64,000 nt of DNA from Amycolatopsis marina (GTDB taxonomy: Bacteria; Actinomycetota; Actinomycetes; Mycobacteriales; Pseudonocardiaceae), in the NCBI RefSeq assembly GCF_900111885.1, contig NZ_FOKG01000012.1:62001-126000 (forward strand), written 5' to 3'. Positions 51,444 to 61,056 of this stretch are shown piece by piece. The translations under genes were made by a program, and so were the position numbers. Under the pieces are notes generated by a model that was given only the letters and a program-made list of their open reading frames with translations, was not told the DNA's origin and did no database searches. Position 1 is the first letter of the stretch. Each line of letters opens with the position of its first letter.

Positions 51444-52689
51444 GCCCGGCGGCTCCGTGCGTGAGCACGCGGGCGCCGTCGGACTCGACCACGAAGGTCT
51501 GGCTGAGGCCGACGCATGCGCGACCGAACGACCGGAAGGACGCCGGGATGTGGAAGACCATGCCCTCGCGCAACGGTTCCCGGTTGTCGACGGTGATATG
51601 GAAGGGCGCGCTGTCCATCCAGTGTGGAGGATGGGCGAGGCCGACCGGATAGCCGAAGAGGTGGTGGAAGACCACGTCGTCCGGTAAGGGGACGATCGCT
51701 TCACTCGCCCGCCGGGCGACGTCAGCACACGGCACACCCGCGGCTGCCGTGCCCAGCACGGCGTCGAGCACACCCTGCGACAGCTCGACCAGACGCTGGG
51801 CGTCGGCGGTCGGTCCACCGCGGCACAGCGTCCGCATCACGGGAGCGTGGTAGCGATGGTGGGCCCCCGCGAACTCCAGGAACACCGGGCCGTCCCCCAC
51901 CGGCTCGCGGCGCCAGCTGGAGTGCGGAACACCCGCTCGTGGCCCTGCGACGACGACCGGCCCCCATGCCGAGGTCGAGGTGGCGTCCCGCAGAAGCGCC
52001 TCGGTGACGGCCGCGGCGATGACCGAATCGGTCGCATCCGGATCGCCTGCCGCACGGGCGGCGGCCTCGACACCGCGCTGGGTGGCGACCGCCGCCTCCT
52101 CGACGCAGCGCAGTTCCGCCGGGGACAGCACGAGCCGGAGGTCCTCGACCAGGTGATCACCGGGAGCGAGTTCGACGCCGTGGCGGCGGAGCAGCTCGAC
52201 CGCTCGTGGCGGTGTCGACGTGTGCTCGAACTCGACGGCGAGGCGGGTGCCGTCCGGCAGCGCGCGAGCGGTGTGCTCGGCGACCAGCGCGAGCGCCGTG
52301 GGGGCCTGGGTGTAGCCGTAGTAGAGGACGGTGTCCGCCACGGAACTCGCCAGCGCACGACCGATTTCGAGGTCCGGGACGTAGAGGAACGCCGCCGACC
52401 TGGTGACCAGCAGCGGCTGCGGCACCCGTTCCATCGAGTGGTAGCCGCACAGGTACTCGACGCTCGACGGCCGGAACACGAGGACACCGCCCAGGTTCGC
52501 CTGGGACAACCGGTCCCTGATTCGCGCGAGACGTTCCCGGTACTCGTCGTCGGAGAACGGGCGGGGCTCGAGATCGGGCACCCGAGCAGCGGCAGGCACC
52601 TCGAGCCAGGCCGGCCGCGGAGTACCGCCGAGTCCGACGAGATCCGGGTGGTGCACTGACGACTGGTCCGCAGGGTTGACGGGGACCAC
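51430..52689 (-). CDS. M24 (creatinase/Xaa-Pro peptidase fold) hydrolase
   Basis: This 419-residue protein has an N-terminal creatinase-type domain (residues ~45-185: RERLARIRDRLSQANLGGVL and VEYLCGYHSMERVPQPLLVT) and a pita-bread catalytic domain (residues ~190-419). The latter has VFLEFAGAHHRYHAPVMRTL, FGYPVGLAHPPHWMDSAPFH and REGMVFHIPAS. Some classical metal ligands of aminopeptidase P are not evident, so a creatinase- or ectoine-hydrolase-like reaction on a C-N bond is more likely than peptide cleavage. The start is GTG 52689. It begins the block of non-sterol genes that splits the HIP module. Confidence 0.75.
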   Translation of the reverse strand: MVPVNPADQSSVHHPDLVGLGGTPRPAWLEVPAAARVPDLEPRPFSDDEYRERLARIRDRLSQANLGGVLVFRPSSVEYLCGYHSMERVPQPLLVTRSAAFLYVPDLEIGRALASSVADTVLYYGYTQAPTALALVAEHTARALPDGTRLAVEFEHTSTPPRAVELLRRHGVELAPGDHLVEDLRLVLSPAELRCVEEAAVATQRGVEAAARAAGDPDATDSVIAAAVTEALLRDATSTSAWGPVVVAGPRAGVPHSSWRREPVGDGPVFLEFAGAHHRYHAPVMRTLCRGGPTADAQRLVELSQGVLDAVLGTAAAGVPCADVARRASEAIVPLPDDVVFHHLFGYPVGLAHPPHWMDSAPFHITVDNREPLREGMVFHIPASFRSFGRACVGLSQTFVVESDGARVLTHGAAGLIPV

Positions 52690-52775
52690 CCCATCTCTCG
52701 CCGATCACCAACAAGGCATGGTCACTATCAGCGTCGGGCCACCCGATTGTCAACAATCTGACCGTGCACAGTTGC

Positions 52776-53474
52776 TCACAGGGGTCGGATGACCCGGCAG
52801 GGGTTCCCGGCGGCGAACACCCGTTCCGGCAGATCCCTGGTCACCACGCTGCCCGCGCCAACCACGGTGTTCGCCCCGATGGTCACCCCGGCACAGACGA
52901 TCACCCCGCCGCCGAGCCATACGTTGTCACCGATCGTGATCGGGGCGGCGGTCTCCCAGCGCTGCCTGCGCGCTTCGTGGTCCGTCATCGGGTGCAGCGC
53001 GGCCGGAAACACGCGCTCCTCCACAGCCAGCGCGTGTTCGTCGGACAGTGGCGTGGTGGCGCGGTCGATCTGGCGGACCCTGGTCACATCCAGCTCGCCA
53101 GCGGCCAGTGCGGTCATGGTGCGCGGCAGCCGGGTCGACAGTGTGTGGGCCAGCACCACATCCTCCCCGGCCCTGCCCAGGCTGATCTTGCACGCGGTCG
53201 CCAGCAGGTCGACGGACCACCCGTCATCGGAGCGCAGTCGCGCCAGCCGCTGTACCGCCTGCAGCCGCGCGGCCTCCAGCATCGACTGCACCTGCCCGAT
53301 CGACCGCACCATCTCCAGCGCCTCCCGCTCGTTGAGAGAACACGCCGGAATGTCCAGGAGATCGTTGATGTCCCAGTCAGGAATCAGCAATTCGTCGGTT
53401 TCGCTCACATGTTTGATTGCACTCGCATTCACCCCTGGAAAACTCGGTTTTCGGTAAACGCAAACCAAATTCAT
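52776..53474 (-). pseudogene. Chimera of a DUF222 (13E12/HNH) N-terminus and a maltose-acetyltransferase C-terminus
   Basis: A single open frame of 232 codons joins two unrelated pieces. Residues ~25-158 resemble the DUF222 domain of HNH/13E12-type proteins (AARLQAVQRLARLRSDDGWS, AGELDVTRVRQIDRATTPLS, DEHALAVEERVFP). From residue ~160 (nt 52997) the sequence is the end of a left-handed beta-helix acetyltransferase of the maltose/galactoside type. It keeps the catalytic-type His (LHPMTDHEARR), ITIGDNVWLGGGVIVCAGVT and AAGNPCRVIR. The DUF222 half has lost its HNH end, and the acetyltransferase has lost its first half. It is most likely a recombination scar, though the frame is intact. Flanking DNA is AT-rich. 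Confidence 0.72.
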
Positions 53475-53644
53475 CCGACCATGGACCTATTTGCCAAAGC
53501 GGGACACCTGTCCTCGTCACCCACAAGAGAATAACTCAATTTAGAGACATCACTTCAACCGCATTCGGCGACACTCTCGATTAAGAAATATCCGCGACAC
53601 CGTTGCATTTTCAGCAGTTTCTCCCCCAAACCCCCTCGGAGCGA
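53475..53644. other. AT-rich intergenic stretch next to the chimeric gene
   Basis: About 170 bases of markedly lower GC than the rest of the window (runs such as AGAGAATAACTCAATTTAG and CGATTAAGAAATATCC), without a gene. The low GC continues into the first 80 bases of the chimeric gene. This base composition suggests foreign origin or remains of a mobile segment. Confidence 0.6.
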
Positions 53645-54382
53645 TCAGAACACCGCCGCGGTCCAGATCTCCTCGGCGGACAAATCGGCGTCCGCGCTCC
53701 GGATGGCTTGCGTGACCAGAAGTTTTCCGGTGTTGACCAGGTGGTCGCGCATCGCCGCCTCGGCGCAGTCAGGATCACCGGCGATGACGGCGTCGAGGAT
53801 CGGGGCGTGCTCGTCGTCGATGTCCCGCAGGGTTCTGGTCCGGTCCGCGGTGGAGGCTCCCAGCAGGCGCGTGGTCTCGCGCAGGGACTTGACGATGTCC
53901 CTGGCGCGGGCGTTGTCCGCCGCGGCCAGAATCAGGTCGTGCAGCCGCAGGTCGTGCTGGGCGAACACGTTCTCGTCGCCCTTCGCGGCGGCGGCCCGCA
54001 TCAGGCGGCGCTGGTGGAGCAGTTCCCGCGCGAGTGCCGGGTCCGCGACGGTGGCGGCCTTCCGCACGGCGGGCAGTTCCAGGGCGAGTCGCACGCCGAA
54101 GATCTCGGCGATCTCCTTCGGCTGAGGCAGCAGGATACGGAAGCCCTGGCGCGCCTCGAACTTGATGAGTCCGACTTCTTCGAGGCGGAGCAACGCGTCG
54201 CGCACGGGGGTGCGGGAGATGCCGAGCACCTCGGCGAGCTGGTAGGCGGAGTACTTCACCCCTGGCTTCATCCGCCCGTCGTCGATGGCGGCACGGACCG
54301 CGGCGATCGCCTGCTCCATGCGCCGTCCGGTGGACGGGGCGAGCGGTTCGAGGTCGAGCACTCCGTCAGCCACGAACGTCAC
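53645..54382 (-). CDS. GntR/FadR-family regulator
   Basis: This 245-residue regulator has an N-terminal winged helix (residues ~20-85: AIAAVRAAIDDGRMKPGVKY, AYQLAEVLGISRTPVRDALL, RLEEVGLIKFEARQGFRI) and an all-helical FadR C-terminal domain (FCD, residues ~95-230) with the metal-ligand pattern HDLRLHDLILAAADN. It is divergent from the large FAD/Fe-S dehydrogenase gene, with two tandem palindromes between them. It therefore probably represses that gene in the absence of a 2-hydroxy acid, as LldR does for lactate genes, and also controls itself. GTG 54382 is the chosen start; the long open frame beyond it lies opposite the dehydrogenase gene. Confidence 0.83.
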   Translation of the reverse strand: MTFVADGVLDLEPLAPSTGRRMEQAIAAVRAAIDDGRMKPGVKYSAYQLAEVLGISRTPVRDALLRLEEVGLIKFEARQGFRILLPQPKEIAEIFGVRLALELPAVRKAATVADPALARELLHQRRLMRAAAAKGDENVFAQHDLRLHDLILAAADNARARDIVKSLRETTRLLGASTADRTRTLRDIDDEHAPILDAVIAGDPDCAEAAMRDHLVNTGKLLVTQAIRSADADLSAEEIWTAAVF

Positions 54383-54400
54383 TGTAACAAGTCCGGCCTG

Positions 54401-54435
54401 TTCGTAGCATGCTACAAGTTGTAGCATGCTACGAA
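54401..54435. promoter_or_regulatory. Tandem GTAGCATGCTAC operators
   Basis: TTCGTAGCATGCTAC (54401-54415), a 5-base spacer (AAGTT) and its exact reverse complement (54421-54435) form a 35-bp inverted repeat. Each arm holds the self-complementary 12-mer GTAGCATGCTAC. The centres are 20 bases apart, two helical turns. The right unit reaches the probable ATG (54435) of the dehydrogenase and contains a -10-like TAGCAT. The site fits the divergent GntR regulator. Confidence 0.78.
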
Positions 54436-57275
54436 TGGACTCAGACTCCGCCGAATCCTTTGCCGCCGAGCTGCGCCGCCACGGCGTGCGTGACGTTCTC
54501 TCCGACGGGACAACACGCGCCGCGTACTCCTCCGACGCGTCGCTGTTCCGCGTGCGACCGCTGGTCGTGGCCCGGCCACGTGACGCGGAGGAGGTCGCGG
54601 CCGCGCTGGCGGTGTGCCACCGCGAGGGCGTACCGCTGACCTCGCGCGGTGGTGGCACCTCGGTCGCGGGCAATGCGGTGGGCACCGGCGTGGTGCTCGA
54701 CTTCAGCCGCCAGATGAACCGGGTGCTCGCCATCGATCCGGACGCACGGACCGCCACGGTCGAGCCGGGGACCGTGCAGGTGGCGCTGCAACAAGCCGCG
54801 GCCGCGCACGGATTGCGGTTCGGTCCGGATCCGTCGACGTTCACCCGCTGCACGATCGGCGGGATGATCGGCAACAACGCCTGTGGTTCGAGAACTCTCG
54901 GATACGGCCGGACTTCGGACAACGTGCGAGGGCTGCGCGTGCTGACCGGCACGGGGGAGCCGCTTCGGCTCGGCGCGGCCGAGGACTCGTCGACTCCGTC
55001 CGCGTCACCGGCGCTCGCGGCCCTGCGGGACGTGACCGGCGCCGGGCTGGCGACCATCCGGACCGAGTTCGGCCGGTTCGGGCGCCAGGTTTCCGGATAT
55101 GCGCTCGAGCATCTGCTGCCGGAGCACGGGTTCGACGTCACCCGCATGCTGGTCGGCAGCGAGGGCACCCTCGCGGTGGCCACCGAGGCCACGGTGCGAC
55201 TGGTCACCGAACCGGCCCAGCGCGTACTGGTGGTCCTCGGCTTCCCCGACATCGCCTCGGCCGGGGACGCCGCGCCGTCGTTGCTGGAGTTCTCCCCCAC
55301 CGCCTGCGAGGGAATCGACCGGCGGATCGTCGACGTCGTGCGGGATCGGCGTGGCCCGGACGCCGTGCCACCGTTGCCCGACGGGGCGGCGTGGCTGTTC
55401 GTCGAGGTCGTCGGCGACGACCTCGACGAGGCGATGACGCAGGCGCGACAGGTCGGCCGCGCCTGCGCGGCGGTGGACAGTCTCGTGGTCACCGATACCG
55501 CTCGTGCGGCCTCGCTGTGGCGGATCCGCGCCGACGGCGCGGGGCTCGCGGGCCGCAGTCCGGCCGGGCTGCCCGCACACGCGGGCTGGGAGGACGCCGC
55601 CGTGCCGCCCGCGCGGCTCGGTGACTACCTGCGGGACTTCGACGCCCTGATGACCGAGTACGAGGTGACCGGGGTGCCGTACGGCCATTTCGCCGACGGA
55701 TGCGTCCACGTGCGGATCGACCTGCCGCTCGAAAGGCCCGGCGGCACGGGCGTCTACCGGGACTTCATGATCGCGGCAGCGAAGCTTGTCGCGCGTTACG
55801 GCGGATCGCTGTCCGGTGAACACGGCGACGGCCGTGCCCGCAGCGAGTTGTTGCCCCTGATGTACTCACCGGACGCACTGGAACTGTTCGCCGCCGTCAA
55901 GCGCACGTTCGACCCGGACAACATCCTCAATCCGGGCGTGCTGGTCGATCCACGCCCGATCGACGCGGACCTGCGGGTCCCCGCCGCCCCAGCCGTGCGC
56001 CGCGACCTGGCCTTCGCCTATCACCACGACGACGGCGACTTCACCCAGGCCGTGCACCGCTGCACCGGTGTCGGCAAGTGCCGCGCGGACAACACCGCCA
56101 CAGGCGGGGTGATGTGCCCGTCGTACCTGGCCACTCGTGAGGAGAAGGACTCGACCCGTGGCCGCGCCAGGGTGCTGCAGGAGATGATCAACGGCAGCGC
56201 CGTCACCGAAGGCTGGCGCTCACCCGAGGTACACGAGGCCCTCGACCTGTGTCTGTCCTGCAAGGGCTGCGCTTCGGACTGCCCCACCGGCGTGGACATG
56301 GCCGCGTACAAGGCCGAGATGCTCCACCAGAGCTACCGCGGGCGGCTCCGGCCCGCCGCGCACTACACGCTGGGCAGGCTGCCGCGCTGGGCCAGGATCG
56401 CCAGCCGTGCGCCCGGACTGATCAACGCGGCCATGCGCATCCCCGGCATCGGTCCGCTCGCGCTGTCGGCAGCGGGCGTCGACAAACGGCGTACCGTCCC
56501 GGCCTTCGCCACGCGGACGTTCCGCTCCTGGTTCAGCCAGACCGAGCACGAACGCGTGACCACCGGCGATCCGGTGTTGCTCTTCGTCGATTCGTTCACC
56601 AACTACTTCACCCCCGAGGTCGGGCAGGCGACCGTGCGGGTGCTCGAGGCAGCCGGATATCGGCCGCGGCTGACCGGCACGCAGCAGTGCTGCGCGCTCA
56701 CCTGGATCTCCACCGGGCAACTCGACGCGGCGAAGAAGATCCTCGGCCGCACCGTCGACGCCCTGTCCGAGCACGCGGCGGCGGGTCTCCCGATCGTCGG
56801 GATCGAACCGTCCTGCACCGGGGTACTGCGCTCCGACGCGGCCGAACTGCTCGGCCGGAAGGTCGCGCGACCGGTCGCCGAGAACACCCGCACCCTCGCC
56901 GAGCTGCTCGACGACCGCGGCTGGGAGCCGCCCTCACTCGAGGGGAAAGACGTTGTGGCGCAACCCCACTGTCATCACCACGCGGTGATGGGCTGGGGAC
57001 AGGACGCGCGGTTGCTCGAAAAGGCGGGCGCCCGGGTGCAGCGGCTGGGTGGATGTTGCGGCCTCGCGGGCAACTTCGGCGTCGAGAAGGGCCACTACGA
57101 CGTGTCGGTAGCGGTGGCCGAACAGCAACTGTTGCCCGCGGTGCGGGCCGCCGGCGCCGACACCACGATTCTCGCCGACGGTTACTCCTGCCGTACTCAG
57201 CTGTCTGACCTGACCGACCGTCGCGGCGAGCACCTGGCCCAGTTGCTCGCCGCCCGGCTCGACCGGATCACGTGA
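54435..57275 (+). CDS. FAD-linked oxidase/4Fe-4S D-2-hydroxyacid dehydrogenase (YdiJ type)
   Basis: This 946-residue fused enzyme has an FAD-binding PCMH domain (residues ~35-215, with GVPLTSRGGGTSVAGNAVGT and GGMIGNNACGSRTLGYGRTS) and an FAD-oxidase C domain (to ~525, with SGEHGDGRARSELLPLMYS). Two 4Fe-4S motifs follow: CTGVGKC from residue 543 with a later MCPSY, and CLSCKGCASDCPTG from residue 606. C-terminal CCG-type domains end with GGCCGLAGNFGVEKGHYD. Proteins of this layout oxidise D-2-hydroxyglutarate, D-lactate or similar acids and pass electrons to the membrane. ATG 54435 is preferred (54426 possible). No ribosome binding site is seen, suggesting leaderless translation. Confidence 0.85.
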   Translation: MDSDSAESFAAELRRHGVRDVLSDGTTRAAYSSDASLFRVRPLVVARPRDAEEVAAALAVCHREGVPLTSRGGGTSVAGNAVGTGVVLDFSRQMNRVLAIDPDARTATVEPGTVQVALQQAAAAHGLRFGPDPSTFTRCTIGGMIGNNACGSRTLGYGRTSDNVRGLRVLTGTGEPLRLGAAEDSSTPSASPALAALRDVTGAGLATIRTEFGRFGRQVSGYALEHLLPEHGFDVTRMLVGSEGTLAVATEATVRLVTEPAQRVLVVLGFPDIASAGDAAPSLLEFSPTACEGIDRRIVDVVRDRRGPDAVPPLPDGAAWLFVEVVGDDLDEAMTQARQVGRACAAVDSLVVTDTARAASLWRIRADGAGLAGRSPAGLPAHAGWEDAAVPPARLGDYLRDFDALMTEYEVTGVPYGHFADGCVHVRIDLPLERPGGTGVYRDFMIAAAKLVARYGGSLSGEHGDGRARSELLPLMYSPDALELFAAVKRTFDPDNILNPGVLVDPRPIDADLRVPAAPAVRRDLAFAYHHDDGDFTQAVHRCTGVGKCRADNTATGGVMCPSYLATREEKDSTRGRARVLQEMINGSAVTEGWRSPEVHEALDLCLSCKGCASDCPTGVDMAAYKAEMLHQSYRGRLRPAAHYTLGRLPRWARIASRAPGLINAAMRIPGIGPLALSAAGVDKRRTVPAFATRTFRSWFSQTEHERVTTGDPVLLFVDSFTNYFTPEVGQATVRVLEAAGYRPRLTGTQQCCALTWISTGQLDAAKKILGRTVDALSEHAAAGLPIVGIEPSCTGVLRSDAAELLGRKVARPVAENTRTLAELLDDRGWEPPSLEGKDVVAQPHCHHHAVMGWGQDARLLEKAGARVQRLGGCCGLAGNFGVEKGHYDVSVAVAEQQLLPAVRAAGADTTILADGYSCRTQLSDLTDRRGEHLAQLLAARLDRIT

Positions 57276-57338
57276 CGGCCTCGCCGTCCGGGCCGACGGT
57301 TGAGCCCACGGAACGCGGGTGAGACGAACGTCGTGTGA

Positions 57339-58310
<972 letters not shown>

Positions 58311-58411
58311 TCAGGCCGGACGCGGGACGGAAACACCTCGGCTCGCCGACCTGCAACCGCGCGGCGATTCGATGGGTTACCCACCGGTACGAGCTGTGGC
58401 ATGCTCCCGCC

Positions 58412-59254
58412 ATGGACATTGTCGACGCGTGGATGCAGCACCCGACCGTGCGCTTCGCCCGGCACGAGATGCTGGAGTCGCTGCGCCGCTGGACCGGCAT
58501 GGAGGTCCCCGAACAGGAGCCGCCGGTCGAGGGCACCGTCGCGGCGATGGACGCCGCCGGAGTCCGGCACGGGCTGCTGAGTGCCTGGCACGGTCCCGAG
58601 GGGTCGCTCATCAGCAACGACGAGGTCGCCGAGATCGTCACCGCGCGACCGGACCGGTTCTCCGGGCTGGCGACCGTCGACCTGCGGCGGCCGATGGACG
58701 CGGTGCGCGAACTGCGGCGCGCCGTCCGGGATCTCGGTTTCGTCGGCCTGCGGGTCGTGCCGTGGCTGTGGGGCCTGCCGCCCAACGACCGCCATTACTA
58801 CCCCCTGTACGCCGAATGCGTCCAACTCGGTGTGCCGTTCTGCACGCAGGTGGGCCATACCGGCCCACTGCGCAGTTCGGAGACCGGACGGCCGATCCCC
58901 TATCTCGACGACGTCGCACTCGACTTCCCCGAGCTGGTCATCGTGGCCGGGCACATCGGCTATCCCTGGACGGAGGAGATGATCGCGCTGACGCGCAAGT
59001 ATCCGAACGTATATATCGACACCAGCGCTTACACGATCAAACGCTATCCGCCGGAACTGGTGCGGTATCTGCGGAGCGACGGGACGCACAAGGTGCTGTT
59101 CGGCAGCAACTTCCCGATGATCTCACCGGACAAGGCACTGCGGGACATCGACGCGCTCGAACTCGACGAGTCCGGCAGGGAGCTGTTTCTCGCGGGCAAC
59201 GCCCGCCGCGTCTTCGGCCTCGACTCCGCGCAGGGAACTACATCCGCTCGATGA
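58412..59254 (+). CDS. Amidohydrolase family 2 (TIM-barrel) protein
   Basis: This 280-residue metal-dependent hydrolase or decarboxylase has ATVDLRRPMDAVRELRRAVR, FVGLRVVPWLWGLPPNDRHY, YAECVQLGVPFCTQVGHTGP (metal His), VAGHIGYPWTEEMIALTRKY and VLFGSNFPMIS near the C-terminus. It lacks the classical N-terminal DxHxH of the family, so its metal site may be reduced. Members include ACMSD and gamma-resorcylate decarboxylases. ATG 58412. It is convergent with fadA6, overlapping by 17 bases. The reaction here is unknown. Confidence 0.77.
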   Translation: MDIVDAWMQHPTVRFARHEMLESLRRWTGMEVPEQEPPVEGTVAAMDAAGVRHGLLSAWHGPEGSLISNDEVAEIVTARPDRFSGLATVDLRRPMDAVRELRRAVRDLGFVGLRVVPWLWGLPPNDRHYYPLYAECVQLGVPFCTQVGHTGPLRSSETGRPIPYLDDVALDFPELVIVAGHIGYPWTEEMIALTRKYPNVYIDTSAYTIKRYPPELVRYLRSDGTHKVLFGSNFPMISPDKALRDIDALELDESGRELFLAGNARRVFGLDSAQGTTSAR

Positions 59255-60389
59255 TCGTCACGTTCGCCGTGCCGCCGCCCTCGCACATCGTCTGCAGGCC
59301 GTAGCGCCCACCGCTGCGTTCGAGCTCGTGCAGGAGCGTGGCGAACAGCTTGGTGCCGGTGGCGCCGATCGGGTGCCCGAGCGCGATGCCCCCGCCGTTG
59401 ATGTTCACCCGCGCGGGATCGGCTCCCGTCTCCTCCAGCCAGGCCAGCGCCACACTCGCGAACGCCTCGTTCACCTCGAAGACGTCGATGTCGTCCACCG
59501 TGAGCCCGGTGCGGCGCAGGGCGTGCGCGGTGGCCGGGATCGGCCCGGTCAGCATCCACACCGGATCGGCCGCCCGCACCGAGAGGTGGTGAACGCGGGC
59601 CATCGGGGTCAGCCCGTGATCGGCCACAAAGGATTCCGAGGCGAGCAGTGTCGCGCTGGCACCGTCGCAGATCTGGCTCGCGACCGCGGCCGTCAGCCGC
59701 GAACCCTCGGTGAGCGGCGGCAACCCCGCCATCCGCTCCAGGCTGGTGTCCCGGCGCGGGCACTCGTCCCGGGCGAGGTCACCGAACGGGACGATCTCCC
59801 GGTCGAACCGGCCGGAGTCCATCGCGGCCAGCGCCCGCTGATGACTGGTGTAGGAATACTCCTCCATCGCCGTCCTGCTGATGTCCCAGTGCTCCGCGAT
59901 CATCTCCGCACTGCGGAACTGCGACACCTCCTCGGTGCCGTAGCGCTCCTGCCAGCCCTTCGAACCGGAGAACGGGTCGCTGAACCCGTGCTCCCGTCCG
60001 GCCAGCATCGCCGCGCTGATCGGGATCTGACTCATGTTCTGCACACCACCCGCGACCACGACATCCATCGTGCCGGACAGCACGGCCTGCGCGGCGAAGT
60101 GCACGGCCTGCTGGCTCGACCCGCACTGCCGGTCCACCGTCACCCCGGGGACGTGGTCCGGCAGGCCGGCGGCGAGCCACGCGGTGCGCGCGATGTTGCC
60201 CGCCTGCGGGCCGAGGGTGTCGACGCACCCGAGGATCACGTCGTCCACAAGCTCCGGGTCCACACCGGACCGATCGACGACAGCCCGCAGCACGTGGGCG
60301 CCGAGATCCGCGCTGTGCACGCCGCTCAGACCACCGCCCCGGCGTCCGACCGGCGTCCGGACCGCGTCGATGATGTAGGCCTCTGCCAT
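59238..60389 (-). CDS. fadA6: Thiolase FadA6 of the C/D-ring pathway
   Basis: This 383-residue thiolase acts on the last ring-derived 3-ketoacyl-CoA after IpdAB opens ring C. It has the nucleophilic Cys in [54 protein letters not shown] with the catalytic His, and LQTMCEGGGTAN with the second Cys. ATG 60389 lies 14 bases after kstR2 in the same direction, giving the operon fadE30-ipdF-kstR2-fadA6. The order kstR2-fadA6 matches Rv3557c-Rv3556c. Confidence 0.9.
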   Translation of the reverse strand: MAEAYIIDAVRTPVGRRGGGLSGVHSADLGAHVLRAVVDRSGVDPELVDDVILGCVDTLGPQAGNIARTAWLAAGLPDHVPGVTVDRQCGSSQQAVHFAAQAVLSGTMDVVVAGGVQNMSQIPISAAMLAGREHGFSDPFSGSKGWQERYGTEEVSQFRSAEMIAEHWDISRTAMEEYSYTSHQRALAAMDSGRFDREIVPFGDLARDECPRRDTSLERMAGLPPLTEGSRLTAAVASQICDGASATLLASESFVADHGLTPMARVHHLSVRAADPVWMLTGPIPATAHALRRTGLTVDDIDVFEVNEAFASVALAWLEETGADPARVNINGGGIALGHPIGATGTKLFATLLHELERSGGRYGLQTMCEGGGTANVTIIERM

Positions 60390-60403
60390 ACGCCCTCGTC
60401 TCC

Positions 60404-61045
60404 CTAGTGAGTGGGTCGAGCTTTCTTCATGGGCCTGCGACGGGTGGCGATGCCGTCGAGGAGGATCCCGAGGTACTGCTCGGCGACGTCGTCGGCGGAC
60501 AGCGCTCCGTCCGGGTTGTACCAGCGCACCGCCACCCACACGGTGTCGCGGACGAAGCGGTAGACCAGCTCGACGTCGAGGTCCGCACGGAACGCTCCTT
60601 CGGCGACCCCTTCGGCGAGGATCGTCTTCCACAGATCACGGAACTCGACATTGCGCTCGGCGATGTAGGCGAACCGGTCGAGCTGCGACAGGTGCTTGGC
60701 CTCGTTCTGGTAGATGGCCACCTCGTGTGGCCTGCGGTGGATCGATTCGAACGACGCGACAACCACGGCCTCCAGCGTCCTGCGCGGTCCGAGGTCCGCC
60801 TTGACGATGTCGGCGTAGGTCCCGAACAGCTCGTCCAGGAAGCCGCGCAGGATCTCGTCGGCCATCGACTCCTTCGAGTCGAAGTGGTGGTAGAGGCTGC
60901 CGGACAGAATCCCGGCAGCCTCCGCGATGTCGCGCACCGTGGTGACGACGAAACCGCGTTCGGCGAACAGCCGCGCCGCCAGTGCCAGCAACTCCGCCCG
61001 CCTGCCCGAGCCGGTCGCGGGAACCTGCCGTTCACGTGTACTCAT
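60404..61045 (-). CDS. kstR2: TetR-family repressor KstR2
   Basis: This 213-residue repressor of the HIP (C/D-ring) genes, known to be relieved by HIP-CoA in mycobacteria, has the TetR helix-turn-helix at residues ~15-62 (ELLALAARLFAERGFVVTTV, RDIAEAAGILSGSLYHHFDS). It also has a TetR C-terminal domain with FESIHRRPHEVAIYQNEAKH and VRDTVWVAVRWYNPDG. ATG 61045 is chosen with GAGGGCGGA upstream; GTG 61060 would overlap the SDR stop (GTGA). It is encoded inside the operon it controls, so it regulates its own synthesis through the box at 63048-63069. Confidence 0.88.
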   Translation of the reverse strand: MSTRERQVPATGSGRRAELLALAARLFAERGFVVTTVRDIAEAAGILSGSLYHHFDSKESMADEILRGFLDELFGTYADIVKADLGPRRTLEAVVVASFESIHRRPHEVAIYQNEAKHLSQLDRFAYIAERNVEFRDLWKTILAEGVAEGAFRADLDVELVYRFVRDTVWVAVRWYNPDGALSADDVAEQYLGILLDGIATRRRPMKKARPTH

Positions 61046-61056
61046 CGAATCCGCCC

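Noticed and set aside
54383-55492. Long N-terminal extension of the GntR regulator frame
   Set aside because: It lies opposite the FAD domain of the dehydrogenase gene and passes through the twin operators; the winged helix begins right after GTG 54382.
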